A stretch of DNA of 64,000 bases from Bacteroidales bacterium (lineage in GTDB: Bacteria; Bacteroidota; Bacteroidia; Bacteroidales; Marinilabiliaceae). A program made the translations under genes and the position numbers. The stretch lies in the NCBI GenBank assembly GCA_024401395.1, contig JAKSLD010000001.1, positions 1 to 64,000 of the forward strand, written 5' to 3'. The first letter of the stretch is position 1. Each line of letters begins with the position of its first letter. Below are positions 26,682-35,856 of this stretch, one piece after another. The notes below the pieces were generated by a model. That model did not search any database, was not told the DNA's origin, and saw only the letters and a list, made by a program, of their open reading frames with translations.

Positions 26682-28005
26682 ACTTTTTATATATTGATTT
26701 ATTTATCGCCAAACCTGCACATATATGCATATAATATACGTATGGAGATTGCACAATATTAGATTGAGGAAATGCCGCGACAATTGATATAGGAATTACC
26801 ACTGAGAATATCCATAGGCATCTATGTGGACATAGAAAATAATTCATAAATAACATTATTCCCCAAAACAATAGTCCTAAAACTCCTATCTCATACACAA
26901 CATTCAATACTGCAGATTCCGCAAAATAATCCCCGGATTTTATGTCAGTTCCTCCTATTCCATTCCCCGACATTGAAGACATTATTGCTAAAGAATGCTC
27001 CAACATTCCTCTTCTTCTTGAAACACTACTCTCATTTCCCGACAAAGAATCATAGATTATATCAAATGATTCAGGCATCACAAAAAAAGCAATTGCGACA
27101 AACACCATTGACACAACAATTGAATATCCCGCCCACTTAATACAATCAAAAATCTTACCTCTCTTTATCAGAAGAGCCCCAAATGCCCCTACAAATATAA
27201 CCCAACCTGTTCTTGAGAATGATAGAATCATACAAAAAATTGATAGTACTAATATAACTTTCAACCAATTCTGATCTGCATTCGAAACACGACGGAGGTA
27301 TTCCCTTTTCTCCGTCAACAATGCTACACAAACGAATGAGGAAACCGATGTAATCAACCCAAAAATATTCGGCACTCCTACGAATCCTGCCATCCTCTCA
27401 TACCCCATTATTGTCCAATTGGGAGCATCCAACTCTATCTTTCCCCATGGTCTTAACACATAATCACCCATTAATACATGCAATTCCTTTCTTACGAGGA
27501 AATACTGAATAAAACCTCCCACGCATACTACAAAGGAAGACAACAAAAAAACTTTTGTAATATAATAAATTCGCGAAAAATCAAATTTAATTCCTGGAAC
27601 AGACATTAACAATACAGCATAGGATATATATAATCGTGTTGAAGAAAGGTTTTGTTGATATTTTCCCCAATATAGTGTGCAAATTAAAATTACATATATA
27701 ATAAACAAAACTGGCAACACATTACGATGCAATCTATTATAAGCTTTTGTTTTAACAAACAAGGCTACAATACATATCTCTCTCCAAATAGGGAAAAGGC
27801 CTTTACCTCCGGCAAATAGTTCTAGAAACGATGATATAAAATTATGATATGGTAAAATTACTAGGAATAACCCCAATATTGTTACTGGGGATTTCTTCAT
27901 ACAAAACGCACATATTCCCAATATAAATACAAGAGAAAATAGCATTGTTACAGATAAAAAAACTACAAATAATGTTCTACATACATGCTTGCAATCTTTT
28001 CCCAT
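26644..28005 (-). CDS. O-antigen polymerase/ligase family membrane protein (Wzy-like), copy 2
   Basis: A hydrophobic protein of up to 453 residues with about 10-12 membrane segments. The diagnostic piece is the large loop near residues 310-350 with SSVSRRRGMLEHSLAIMSSMSGNGIGGTD, equivalent to the polymerase/ligase loop where a long-range glycine motif follows a basic stretch; ILSFSRTGWVIFVGAF precedes it, as in the Wzy_C family. The start is uncertain: the ATG at 28005 overlaps the upstream GT4 gene by 43 bases, and an ATG at 27945 avoids the overlap. It is unfused, unlike copy 1, and presumably belongs with one of the two flippases. Confidence 0.8.
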   Translation of the reverse strand: MGKDCKHVCRTLFVVFLSVTMLFSLVFILGICAFCMKKSPVTILGLFLVILPYHNFISSFLELFAGGKGLFPIWREICIVALFVKTKAYNRLHRNVLPVLFIIYVILICTLYWGKYQQNLSSTRLYISYAVLLMSVPGIKFDFSRIYYITKVFLLSSFVVCVGGFIQYFLVRKELHVLMGDYVLRPWGKIELDAPNWTIMGYERMAGFVGVPNIFGLITSVSSFVCVALLTEKREYLRRVSNADQNWLKVILVLSIFCMILSFSRTGWVIFVGAFGALLIKRGKIFDCIKWAGYSIVVSMVFVAIAFFVMPESFDIIYDSLSGNESSVSRRRGMLEHSLAIMSSMSGNGIGGTDIKSGDYFAESAVLNVVYEIGVLGLLFWGIMLFMNYFLCPHRCLWIFSVVIPISIVAAFPQSNIVQSPYVYYMHICAGLAINKSIYKKYASHSIDCNSDV

Positions 28006-29183
28006 TTTTTGTCTGATGACAAACGGATATCTCTCACATTAGCACACATCCGCACATACATTTCTTCATCTCTATACAAAACATCTATCGCACTCGCTAA
28101 TTGGTCAGAAGCCCCGACCTGAACTAAAATACCTGTCTTATCGTTATCTATCGTTGTCTCAAAAGCAGGAACCAATGAAGCTACAATAGGCTTGTCAAAA
28201 TTAAATACTGTTTGCGTAATTCCCGTTTGTGACGAAGACTTATATGGACATACAACGAACCTACATGATTCTATCAATTCAACTAATTCAGAATTAGTTA
28301 TCCATCGATTAATCACAATATACCGATCATCAGTCTTCATTGACTCCAAAACGACATCACTGCCTCCTCCTGCCACAACAATCTTGATATCACTATTTTG
28401 CAACAGCTCTACACTCTTGTATAGTACATCAAGCCCTTTGTACGGCTGGATATATCCAAAAAACAACACAAAGTCACGCTGTCCCTTGAGTTCTTGTATA
28501 ATCTTACCCTTGAATTCCTTATACCCATCAAACAGATGAAAGGGTATCATAGATACTTTTGATGACGAAATCGATGATAGTCTCAAAAGGTCATCAAAGG
28601 ATTTCCTTGAAAACACATTAATAGGAACTTGATACTGAACAAGTTTTTCTATGGGTTTCGCCAATGATGTCTCCTCAGCTAAATGGTTGTTACAGATTTC
28701 ATGTAATGAATGAAAAACATTACATCCTTTATTTTTAAGAACACACGAAAAAGCAGATGCCCATTCTGTCTGACCTATTACATTAACAAACAAATAATTA
28801 TTAGATAGCAATCGCTGCGACAATCTTCGAATAAACAAGTTGGTCAAAAAGGTAATAAAAAACTTTACCGTTTTATTTGAATACCCTAAAGTTTCAACTT
28901 GATAGAATGAGAAACGTCCTTTACTTGCGTATGCGTCAAATCTTTTTATGCCTACTACACCATTCGATTGTAGCTCACTCACTGAAAAAACTCGCCCGCG
29001 GAAAGACAATTCTAAAGTCTCCTTAGACAAACGTCTATCCGAACAATAGTCGACATGATATAAATCAACCTTATATCCTATACGCAAAAAAGCCAACGCC
29101 AGCGACAACGTTGACCCTTCAAAGCCACAAGTAACTATTGCTATTTTGTTGCTTTTATCGTTTGGCTTATCACACATTAACAA
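27963..29183 (-). CDS. Glycosyltransferase family 4
   Basis: A GT-B glycosyltransferase, 406 residues. The N-terminal half (KIAIVTCGFEGSTLSLALAF) is divergent; the C-terminal donor domain is recognisable from FVLFFGYIQPYKGLDVLYKS, KIVVAGGGSDVV, CRFVVCPYKSSSQTGI and NDKTGILVQVGASDQLASAI. The glutamate-rich EXE motif usual in GT4 is replaced here by SSQTGITQTVFNF, as in some divergent members. It overlaps the next upstream gene by 7 bases, consistent with one transcript. Substrate unknown. Confidence 0.82.
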   Translation of the reverse strand: MLMCDKPNDKSNKIAIVTCGFEGSTLSLALAFLRIGYKVDLYHVDYCSDRRLSKETLELSFRGRVFSVSELQSNGVVGIKRFDAYASKGRFSFYQVETLGYSNKTVKFFITFLTNLFIRRLSQRLLSNNYLFVNVIGQTEWASAFSCVLKNKGCNVFHSLHEICNNHLAEETSLAKPIEKLVQYQVPINVFSRKSFDDLLRLSSISSSKVSMIPFHLFDGYKEFKGKIIQELKGQRDFVLFFGYIQPYKGLDVLYKSVELLQNSDIKIVVAGGGSDVVLESMKTDDRYIVINRWITNSELVELIESCRFVVCPYKSSSQTGITQTVFNFDKPIVASLVPAFETTIDNDKTGILVQVGASDQLASAIDVLYRDEEMYVRMCANVRDIRLSSDKKWEKIASMYVEHYL

Positions 29184-30100
29184 ACATACTTAAAGTAAAA
29201 CCATAGCAATTCCTTTAAACTTATACTCGCTTTTCCTTTATGCATCAACCAATACAACCAACGAGAAACGCCATTGGATTTCACATCACTATGAATAACA
29301 TATTGCTTTTTCCCTCTAAAATATCTTTCAAATTCTTCTTTTATATGACACAATAATATCCTATCATAAATACTAGCCGGTTCACAAGCGATAAAGCTTT
29401 TAGCCCACTGCTTTTCCTTTTCAATAGCTTCTATTTTGTACCAAGATGATCCTGTACTCGTTATAGTTATAGGACTTTGCCTATATTGGAAAACAGGCAC
29501 TTGAGTATTAGCTATACCATTTTTAGACGCTGCTATATACGCAGTCACATCATCAGAGCCCCAAGCTAATGGGAAATATACAAAACCTCCATTACGTTTC
29601 AAGGTTTCTACTCTATACAAAAAATCACCTACATACTGGTTCCTACGATACGTCCATCTACCTAATATCAATGAATATACACTCTCAAAAATTGGTCTAG
29701 GTTCCTGTATATTTACTATTTCCGAATTCTCATTTATTATTTCTGTTAAGCCATGATACACATCTAGAGATGGATACTGTAATAAAAGATTGTTGTAATC
29801 TTTTAAACAATTTGGTAATAGTTTATCATCATCTCCCATACAAATCATAAATTCTCCATTTACCAATGACAAAAGTGAATTCCAATTCTCCACAAGATTT
29901 ATGGCACCAACATTTGTTTCGTTTTCATAGTACCTTATTCTATCATCATGAAAAGAATCTACTATTTCTCTAATAGGATATGGACTAGCATCATTTAAAA
30001 TGATTAGCTCGAAATCTACATACGTCTGATGTAATATGCTATCTATACATTCTCTCAAATAAAGAGATTTATATACAGAAATTGCTACAGAAAATTTCAT
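29177..30100 (-). CDS. Glycosyltransferase family 2
   Basis: A GT-A enzyme of about 307 residues. The open frame extends ten codons further (to 30130), but the ATG at 30100 begins MKFSVAISVYKS, the normal GT2 opening, and is preferred. FELIILNDASPYPIREI, ENWNSLLSLVNGEF and MICMGDDDKLLPNCL, with a clear DDD metal site near residue 96, confirm the family. YFPLAWGSDDVTAYIA is the acceptor-side acidic loop. Shares a seven-base overlap with the following GT4 gene. Substrate unknown. Confidence 0.88.
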   Translation of the reverse strand: MKFSVAISVYKSLYLRECIDSILHQTYVDFELIILNDASPYPIREIVDSFHDDRIRYYENETNVGAINLVENWNSLLSLVNGEFMICMGDDDKLLPNCLKDYNNLLLQYPSLDVYHGLTEIINENSEIVNIQEPRPIFESVYSLILGRWTYRRNQYVGDFLYRVETLKRNGGFVYFPLAWGSDDVTAYIAASKNGIANTQVPVFQYRQSPITITSTGSSWYKIEAIEKEKQWAKSFIACEPASIYDRILLCHIKEEFERYFRGKKQYVIHSDVKSNGVSRWLYWLMHKGKASISLKELLWFYFKYVC

Positions 30101-30200
30101 AAAAAAGACTGCGATAAACATGAATAACAACTTGACGGTTAATGCAACCGTCTACAATATTCGCCTACTATCGAAAAATAGAATATATCTACAAAATCAC

Positions 30201-30803
30201 CTAGGTAATGCTTATTCTTTTAATTACTTTAGCAGGAATTCCCGCTGCAATACTATTAGGAGGCACATTCTTAGTAACAACACTATTAGCCGCTATAATA
30301 GAACCATCTCCAATAGTGACTCCTGAAAGAATAGTTGATTTATCACCTATCCACACATTATTGCCTATTACAATCCCACCTTTACTCACCAAAGGACGTA
30401 ATATTGGAGGTGTTGTACTTTCTTCTACAATACCACTTCCATGATTATTATCACTAATAAGAACAAATCGACCCATTAGCAAGTTATCTCCGATGGTTAT
30501 ACCATATATTGATGTCAGATGAGAATAATCACCGATACAAGAATTTTTTCCTACTACAATACAAGGTGAATATTTTTGACCATTATATTCTTCCCAACAA
30601 CTCAGCATACAATTATCACCAATTGAGGATTCGATACCTATTCTAATCAAGTGAGGATTATGAATTTTAACATTATAACCTAGTGAAGTATTAGCACACG
30701 TTAATCCCTTATTCTTATAATATTCTACTGCTAACTTGCAATAAACACGTCTTGATTGCTTTTGCAATAAATCTATAATCAATACAATTACACGCCAAAA
30801 CAT
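30201..30803 (-). CDS. Left-handed beta-helix (hexapeptide) acyltransferase
   Basis: A 200-residue transferase with hexapeptide repeats, as in CapG/WcaF/LacA-type O-acetyltransferases that use acetyl-CoA. Repeats run from about residue 50 to 195: [40 protein letters not shown], then the typical ending [33 protein letters not shown] and [11 protein letters not shown]. The active-site histidine candidate is in ISDNNHGSG. It sits in its own small gap on both sides (about 60-100 bases) but in the same direction as its neighbours. Likely decorates a sugar of the repeat unit. Confidence 0.9.
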   Translation of the reverse strand: MFWRVIVLIIDLLQKQSRRVYCKLAVEYYKNKGLTCANTSLGYNVKIHNPHLIRIGIESSIGDNCMLSCWEEYNGQKYSPCIVVGKNSCIGDYSHLTSIYGITIGDNLLMGRFVLISDNNHGSGIVEESTTPPILRPLVSKGGIVIGNNVWIGDKSTILSGVTIGDGSIIAANSVVTKNVPPNSIAAGIPAKVIKRISIT

Positions 30804-30865
30804 AGCCGAACAACATATATGACCTATTTATATATAGGTAGTACACTTTAAGTGCTAAACAAAAT

Positions 30866-31762
30866 TTATTTTCTGATTTTTACTCTGACAGCTTTTAAAA
30901 TTGCCCTTAACACAATAAACATGTAGTCTGCGTAACTATAATAAACCGATATATGCTCCCTAAATCCGCCGACATCAAAAGTATATTGATTATGAGCTAT
31001 CTTAATATTATAGTACCAATCAGATAAAAAACATCTCAAATCTCTCTTTATTTTTTGAAATGTCACACTAGAAATCCTTCTTTCATTCTCTAATTCCTTG
31101 AGAATATCCAAGTATATAACGGAAAAAGCATGGAACAAATTATATCCTCCTTTATTAGGTTCTTCTATTTCGTCCATAAACTTTTTATTAAATATCACAT
31201 ACTGAGAATCACATTTAGTCTCAAAAACAATTGAAGTATGTGGAAACATTTGATTATAATTGATCTCATCTAACTTTGACTTATCTTTATTCCATAATCC
31301 AACACCTCCACTCCAACTGCTATAATATGACAACAAATATACAAAACTATTAAAGTCTGTACACTCTATAATTTTTTCTCCCTTTAACAATCCATCTGAA
31401 AAAAAAATATACGGTTGTGTATCCTTATATTTCTCTACTAGACCAATAAACTCCCGCAAGATTCCAGGCAGTAATACTGATCTGTGGTTAAGCATTTTTA
31501 TATACAATCCATTAGAATGCTTTAATGCGTCTACTTGATTTACAAAGCCTTTTAATTTAGATTTATAATAGAATATATTATCGTGATTAAGATATTTTCC
31601 TATAGCTTCATGCAAAACCGATTTATCACCATTATCCGAAATAACGACTTCAAATAAACAATCATCTATTCCTTGATTGTATATACTATCTAAAACAGGT
31701 AACACGAAATCAACCCTTCCATTTGTAGGAATACATAGTGTTATAAGTTTTTTCATTACCAT
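30866..31762 (-). CDS. Glycosyltransferase family 2 (divergent)
   Basis: A GT-A-like enzyme of 298 residues opening LITLCIPTNGRVDFVLPVL, a variant of the GT2 N-terminus, with FEVVISDNGDKSVL. The metal site is divergent: where DxD is expected it reads YIKMLNHRSVLLPGIL. The overall order resembles the abequosyltransferase-type GT2 branch. Translation could begin at 31762 or two codons later at 31756. It lies 3 bases downstream of the SDR gene. The altered metal site may mean different metal use or loss of activity. Confidence 0.75.
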   Translation of the reverse strand: MVMKKLITLCIPTNGRVDFVLPVLDSIYNQGIDDCLFEVVISDNGDKSVLHEAIGKYLNHDNIFYYKSKLKGFVNQVDALKHSNGLYIKMLNHRSVLLPGILREFIGLVEKYKDTQPYIFFSDGLLKGEKIIECTDFNSFVYLLSYYSSWSGGVGLWNKDKSKLDEINYNQMFPHTSIVFETKCDSQYVIFNKKFMDEIEEPNKGGYNLFHAFSVIYLDILKELENERRISSVTFQKIKRDLRCFLSDWYYNIKIAHNQYTFDVGGFREHISVYYSYADYMFIVLRAILKAVRVKIRK

Positions 31763-31765
31763 CTA

Positions 31766-32707
31766 TTAAATTCTATTCTTTTCTATCTGATAAAAACTCA
31801 TAATTCCTTCCCTGATACTAGTAATATGCAAATCATGAATGACATTTCGCAGCCTTGAAATATCCAAAATCATATTAGAAACATCAGAGCTTCTACTTGA
31901 AACGTAATCAACCGTTACATTCTCCTCTGCAGTTTCCTGCAGAATTTTTATAATGTCATTAACAGAACTCCCTTGCCCAGAACCAATGTTGAGAGTTTCG
32001 TTGGTAATACCACTATCTAATAATCTACAGAAAATTACTCTTAAGTCATCTATATAGATGTAGTCTCTAATTGAGGACCCATCTCCCCAAACTGTAATTG
32101 GTTGACCTGAAAAAATGCGGCCAAGAGAAACCGCTATCAACCCTTGACGACCATATAAATACTGACCTTTTCCATAAGGATTAGACGGGCGCAAAATAAG
32201 ATATTGCAAACCAGATGTTCTTGATTCAAACAGAATGCTTTCTTCTATTGTTGTTTTTGATAACCCATAATATGAAATAGGCTCTTTAGGGTCCGATTCT
32301 ACAAACGGAACTGTTGTCTTTCGCTCTCCATAAACCGTACCTCCTGAAGAAAAATAAACAAACTTTATATTTAGTTGACTACACAACTGCATCAACCGAA
32401 TTGTAGGAAATACTACATTTTCAAATTCCAATTTAAATTCTTCATATGAACAACCAGGAACCATTGTAGAAACCAAATGAACAACCGTTGTTATTCTTCT
32501 GGATTTTATGATACTCTCTAGAAAATTAAAATCAGAAAGGAAGCCTTTATGGATGTGAATTTTAAGACCTTCAAGACGACTTAGATTAGCTAAAGGTGTT
32601 TCAACTACATGTATATCCCAAATATTAAATTGAGACTTTAACAACTCTTGTATGAGGTTAGAACCTATAAATCCTGCTCCTCCTATAAAAAGTATGTTTT
32701 GAGACAT
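31766..32707 (-). CDS. NAD-dependent epimerase/dehydratase (GalE/WbpP-like SDR)
   Basis: An extended SDR of 313 residues when started at the ATG at 32707. The longer frame to 32812 is only read-through inside the preceding acyltransferase gene, and [19 protein letters not shown] is a proper Rossmann start. Catalytic residues are in VYFSSGGTVYGER and SYYGLSKTTIEE (Tyr/Lys). NPYGKGQYLYGRQGL and WGDGSSIRDYIYIDDLRVIF are typical of UDP-hexose 4-epimerases and related enzymes. It overlaps the acyltransferase stop by 25 bases. Which sugar nucleotide it acts on is not visible. Confidence 0.87.
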   Translation of the reverse strand: MSQNILFIGGAGFIGSNLIQELLKSQFNIWDIHVVETPLANLSRLEGLKIHIHKGFLSDFNFLESIIKSRRITTVVHLVSTMVPGCSYEEFKLEFENVVFPTIRLMQLCSQLNIKFVYFSSGGTVYGERKTTVPFVESDPKEPISYYGLSKTTIEESILFESRTSGLQYLILRPSNPYGKGQYLYGRQGLIAVSLGRIFSGQPITVWGDGSSIRDYIYIDDLRVIFCRLLDSGITNETLNIGSGQGSSVNDIIKILQETAEENVTVDYVSSRSSDVSNMILDISRLRNVIHDLHITSIREGIMSFYQIEKNRI

Positions 32708-33642
32708 GATATGAGGTTTTTTATACGCTCTATTAATATTGAAGTAACTAATGAGATAGCTAACAATAATATAAATGCAATCATCGGATTGGACACAGCG
32801 ACAAAAAAGCATTTAAAAAAATAATAACAATAAAATGTGTGTATTAACCACATATTTATTGAGTGCCTTGCTAAGAAACGTAACAACGAAGAAAATCTGT
32901 CAGGAAATTTTATCAAAGAAAAAGCAAGGAACCAAAAAAAATATTGAAGAAATTTAAACCCAATAAAACAATGACCTATATAAAATGCTATCAGCAAACA
33001 ACACAAAACACGCAGAAAATTGCCATGAATGCAATAACAACACAATGCCCCCACTCTTTCAAACAAAGACAATCTCGAAACGGAAAAACTAAGCATAAAC
33101 ACTGGCAGATATATACTTAAGTCCAAAGGAAGTATTTCAAAGTCTGATACTCTAAACAATACTGGCATTATCATTAAAATAGTAGATAATATACATAATA
33201 CCACATTATTCTTCACTTGTTTCAATAAATAAGACAATAAAATCAACTTAACATACAACCCTAAAAACCACCACTCATGATTATAGGAACTTTTGACAAA
33301 AAATAAATTACTTAAAAATTCTATAAAATCAAATTTGTAAACACCCAATAAAAATCCTATTGGAACAAAGATAAAAAAGATATAACTATAATTCTTCCAA
33401 AGTGACCATATCTTTCTTAATAACGTCTTAACCGACAAATGAGTTAGAGCTAATCCGTAACCACTAATGAAGACATACAACCCTACAACTATTCCGCATT
33501 CTTGCCCTAAACGAACAAGGTATCGATTATCAAACAAATAATCTAACCTGTCAGGAAAGGCGAATAAATGATGTATCATCATAACAATGATACACATCCC
33601 CTTAGCTTCTATTGATTTTTGCTTTGTAAAAATAGATTCCAT
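32683..33642 (-). CDS. Acyltransferase family 3 membrane protein
   Basis: An integral membrane protein of about 319 residues with around ten hydrophobic segments. The opening, FTKQKSIEAKGMCIIVMMIHHLFAFPDRL, resembles the first helix of acyltransferase-3 (OafA/WecH-type) O-acetyltransferases, with the conserved HH pair near residue 24. The frame goes up to 33672, but the ATG at 33642 has a G-rich stretch upstream and gives a normal N-terminus. It probably acetylates the glycan during assembly at the inner membrane. Very rich in Phe, Leu and Ile and AT-rich at DNA level. Confidence 0.78.
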   Translation of the reverse strand: MESIFTKQKSIEAKGMCIIVMMIHHLFAFPDRLDYLFDNRYLVRLGQECGIVVGLYVFISGYGLALTHLSVKTLLRKIWSLWKNYSYIFFIFVPIGFLLGVYKFDFIEFLSNLFFVKSSYNHEWWFLGLYVKLILLSYLLKQVKNNVVLCILSTILMIMPVLFRVSDFEILPLDLSIYLPVFMLSFSVSRLSLFERVGALCCYCIHGNFLRVLCCLLIAFYIGHCFIGFKFLQYFFWFLAFSLIKFPDRFSSLLRFLARHSINMWLIHTFYCYYFFKCFFVAVSNPMIAFILLLAISLVTSILIERIKNLISCLKTYFL

Positions 33643-33678
33643 ACTACCACTCACATGTACCAAACTATGCAATCAAAT

Positions 33679-34662
33679 TTACAAAAGGAAATTAAGTCTA
33701 TGCTTTAACTGAATAATGAATCTCATTATGGAAAAATCAAATGAAGTATTTCTATTCTCATGAGCCAAGAAATAATCATACGTCCTTGGAGAATTTCCAA
33801 AAGCTGCATCACCTCGCTTATGCTTAGCCTCATAGGACTGGTATGATTTACTCCAATAATGATTTACTTGCAAGTCATATTTTCCTTTCCCAGCGCGATG
33901 GATACCATACATCACAAACTTTCCAAATATATTAATTGGAGGAATTGTAATTCCTAAATATTTAACGCTCAAGGTATGCATCATACCTAAGTGAAAATCT
34001 GCTACATCATACTGCGTGTTGTAAAACAACTTTCCTACATTATATAATTTTGGCCAAGAAACAAAATATTGCTCGATAACGGACTTCGTATAATCATGCA
34101 TGATTCTTCCTGATGTACCGAACATCTTCCAATACATCATTATTACTGGAAATTTTTCAAATTTTTTTATCCATACCTTAATTGATGTAGCAATCAAAGG
34201 ACATATAAATTCATCACAATCCAAAAAAGAGACCCAATGAGTATCATTCCTATAATTATTATAAAAGTGCTTATATGCAGATATTTGTCCAGGATTATCT
34301 GGCCAATCAATTAATGTTACACATCCCTTCTCTATATATTGCTCGATAACACCCAAATAATCATCCTCTGAATTATTGTTGTATAAATAGAAATGATCTA
34401 CGCCCAACAATAAATGATATTCAATCCATTCCTTTATAAATGGTGCCTCATTTTTAAATATGGTGCAAATGCTAATCTCGTAATTATGTTTCTGCGTTGG
34501 TTTGCCACAAAATAAAAAAAACAACTTTAATATACAATCAACAACAATACTAATTGTATACTTAACTATCCACCTTGGCCCTCTCTTATGAGAGCGCATA
34601 TAACAAAAATAATTATCTTGAATAATCTTATTTTTAGCTACAGCTTCATCTAGGGAATTCAT
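33679..34662 (-). CDS. Glycosyltransferase family 92-like protein
   Basis: A 327-residue GT-A-type enzyme of the GT92/DUF23 kind. Motifs: ISICTIFKNEAPFIKEWIEYH near residue 44, GVDHFYLYNNNSEDD (the family's YxYNNxSxD), and WVSFLDCDEFICP with the DxD-type metal site near 146. HYWSKSYQSYEAKHKRG is the C-terminal W-containing motif of the family. A basic, hydrophobic stretch at 28-50 may be a membrane anchor. It overlaps the pyruvyl transferase gene by four bases. GT92 members add galactose in animals; the bacterial substrate is unknown. Confidence 0.85.
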   Translation of the reverse strand: MNSLDEAVAKNKIIQDNYFCYMRSHKRGPRWIVKYTISIVVDCILKLFFLFCGKPTQKHNYEISICTIFKNEAPFIKEWIEYHLLLGVDHFYLYNNNSEDDYLGVIEQYIEKGCVTLIDWPDNPGQISAYKHFYNNYRNDTHWVSFLDCDEFICPLIATSIKVWIKKFEKFPVIMMYWKMFGTSGRIMHDYTKSVIEQYFVSWPKLYNVGKLFYNTQYDVADFHLGMMHTLSVKYLGITIPPINIFGKFVMYGIHRAGKGKYDLQVNHYWSKSYQSYEAKHKRGDAAFGNSPRTYDYFLAHENRNTSFDFSIMRFIIQLKHRLNFLL

Positions 34663-35852
34663 ATCAAAGCATTCTTTAAGAAATCTTGAGAAACAACTCG
34701 CAGCTCCTCTATTTTTTCAAAAACACTATCGTAATCAATTGGCATATTCCAAACATCAAAATTGGCTATTAATTCTTGTGGAGTACGGTAAAAACGGTCT
34801 TCCAACCCTAATTTTCGTAATAAATCTACCATTCGACCTTCTCCTCCTTTGTATGATGGAGACACAACAAATTGTTTCTTAAATAAGATGCAGAAAACAC
34901 AACAATGAAATGAATCTGTAAATATCATATCAGCTGTTTTCAATATTCCCAACCAATCTTGTACCTTACATATAGGATTGAAAGGGACTCCTTCAATCTC
35001 TATAAGACATCTATCCATACGAATATTAAGCCTTTTTCTCAACGCTATATCACGTACTATTTCCATCCAAATGTCATTAATGACAAACTTATCGACGAAC
35101 AAACACCCTGTAGCATCTTGCTTAGTTTCAGCTAATAATTCGTCATAGTTATCTATCAAGAACGTAGGATCCATAACCTGCTTAGGGGTAATCCCAAAAT
35201 TATTTTGGCAAATTTTCACACCCATTTCATTGCGTACTGCAATGTGGTCAAATCTTCCTAACAAAGTCTTCACATGCTCCTTTGTTTTCTCAGTAAAAAT
35301 ATAATTTGAATCACCACCCATACACGCAGCATAGGCTATTCGTTTATGATTGGGCTTTACAAACTCAAGAAAGAATATTGGGTATTGATTTTGACATATA
35401 TTCACATTCCAAACTTGGTCACTACCTACAACAAAAACATCCGCATCTGGGTAATCTTCACTCAATTCGTCCAGTGTAAAATATTCCCTTGAAAGATTGA
35501 ATAAATATTTCGCTCGGAACTCATCGAAAAGTTTCATATTCAGATCCGAAAACTCTCGTTCTTTACGACTTTGTTCAGGTGACAATTGATATCTAATCTC
35601 AAAATCATTAAATGTTGTTCCACGTGTAGTAGGCGCAATGCATCTGAATATTCTTTTAAGTATTCTCTGCACAAATCCAAAGAATCTCTGAACATATGAC
35701 TTATCATGTTTTCGTCTAGACGCATCTTGCAATGGAACGTTTAGAATCAATGTATCATATCCTAAACACCTGATATACTTGTTTAAAGCATAACATTGCA
35801 ATGTTGCTCCATAATTATTAGTACGGGCATATGTCAATATCGCAACTTTCAT
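34659..35852 (-). CDS. Polysaccharide pyruvyl transferase family protein
   Basis: A 397-residue member of the family that adds ketal pyruvate to sugars from phosphoenolpyruvate. The N-terminus KVAILTYARTNNYGATLQCYAL is the usual family start; VFVVGSDQVWNVNI is the central signature, and ADMIFTDSFHCCVFCILFKKQFVV contains the conserved D-S/G-H segment near residue 300. It lies between the F420-beta-like Fe-S protein (5 bases upstream) and the GT92-like gene, a pairing common in surface-glycan clusters. Confidence 0.9.
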   Translation of the reverse strand: MKVAILTYARTNNYGATLQCYALNKYIRCLGYDTLILNVPLQDASRRKHDKSYVQRFFGFVQRILKRIFRCIAPTTRGTTFNDFEIRYQLSPEQSRKEREFSDLNMKLFDEFRAKYLFNLSREYFTLDELSEDYPDADVFVVGSDQVWNVNICQNQYPIFFLEFVKPNHKRIAYAACMGGDSNYIFTEKTKEHVKTLLGRFDHIAVRNEMGVKICQNNFGITPKQVMDPTFLIDNYDELLAETKQDATGCLFVDKFVINDIWMEIVRDIALRKRLNIRMDRCLIEIEGVPFNPICKVQDWLGILKTADMIFTDSFHCCVFCILFKKQFVVSPSYKGGEGRMVDLLRKLGLEDRFYRTPQELIANFDVWNMPIDYDSVFEKIEELRVVSQDFLKNALI

Positions 35853-35856
35853 CTAA

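Noticed and set aside
32708-32812. N-terminal extension of the SDR at 31766
   Set aside because: It lies inside the preceding acyltransferase gene and precedes a canonical SDR start.
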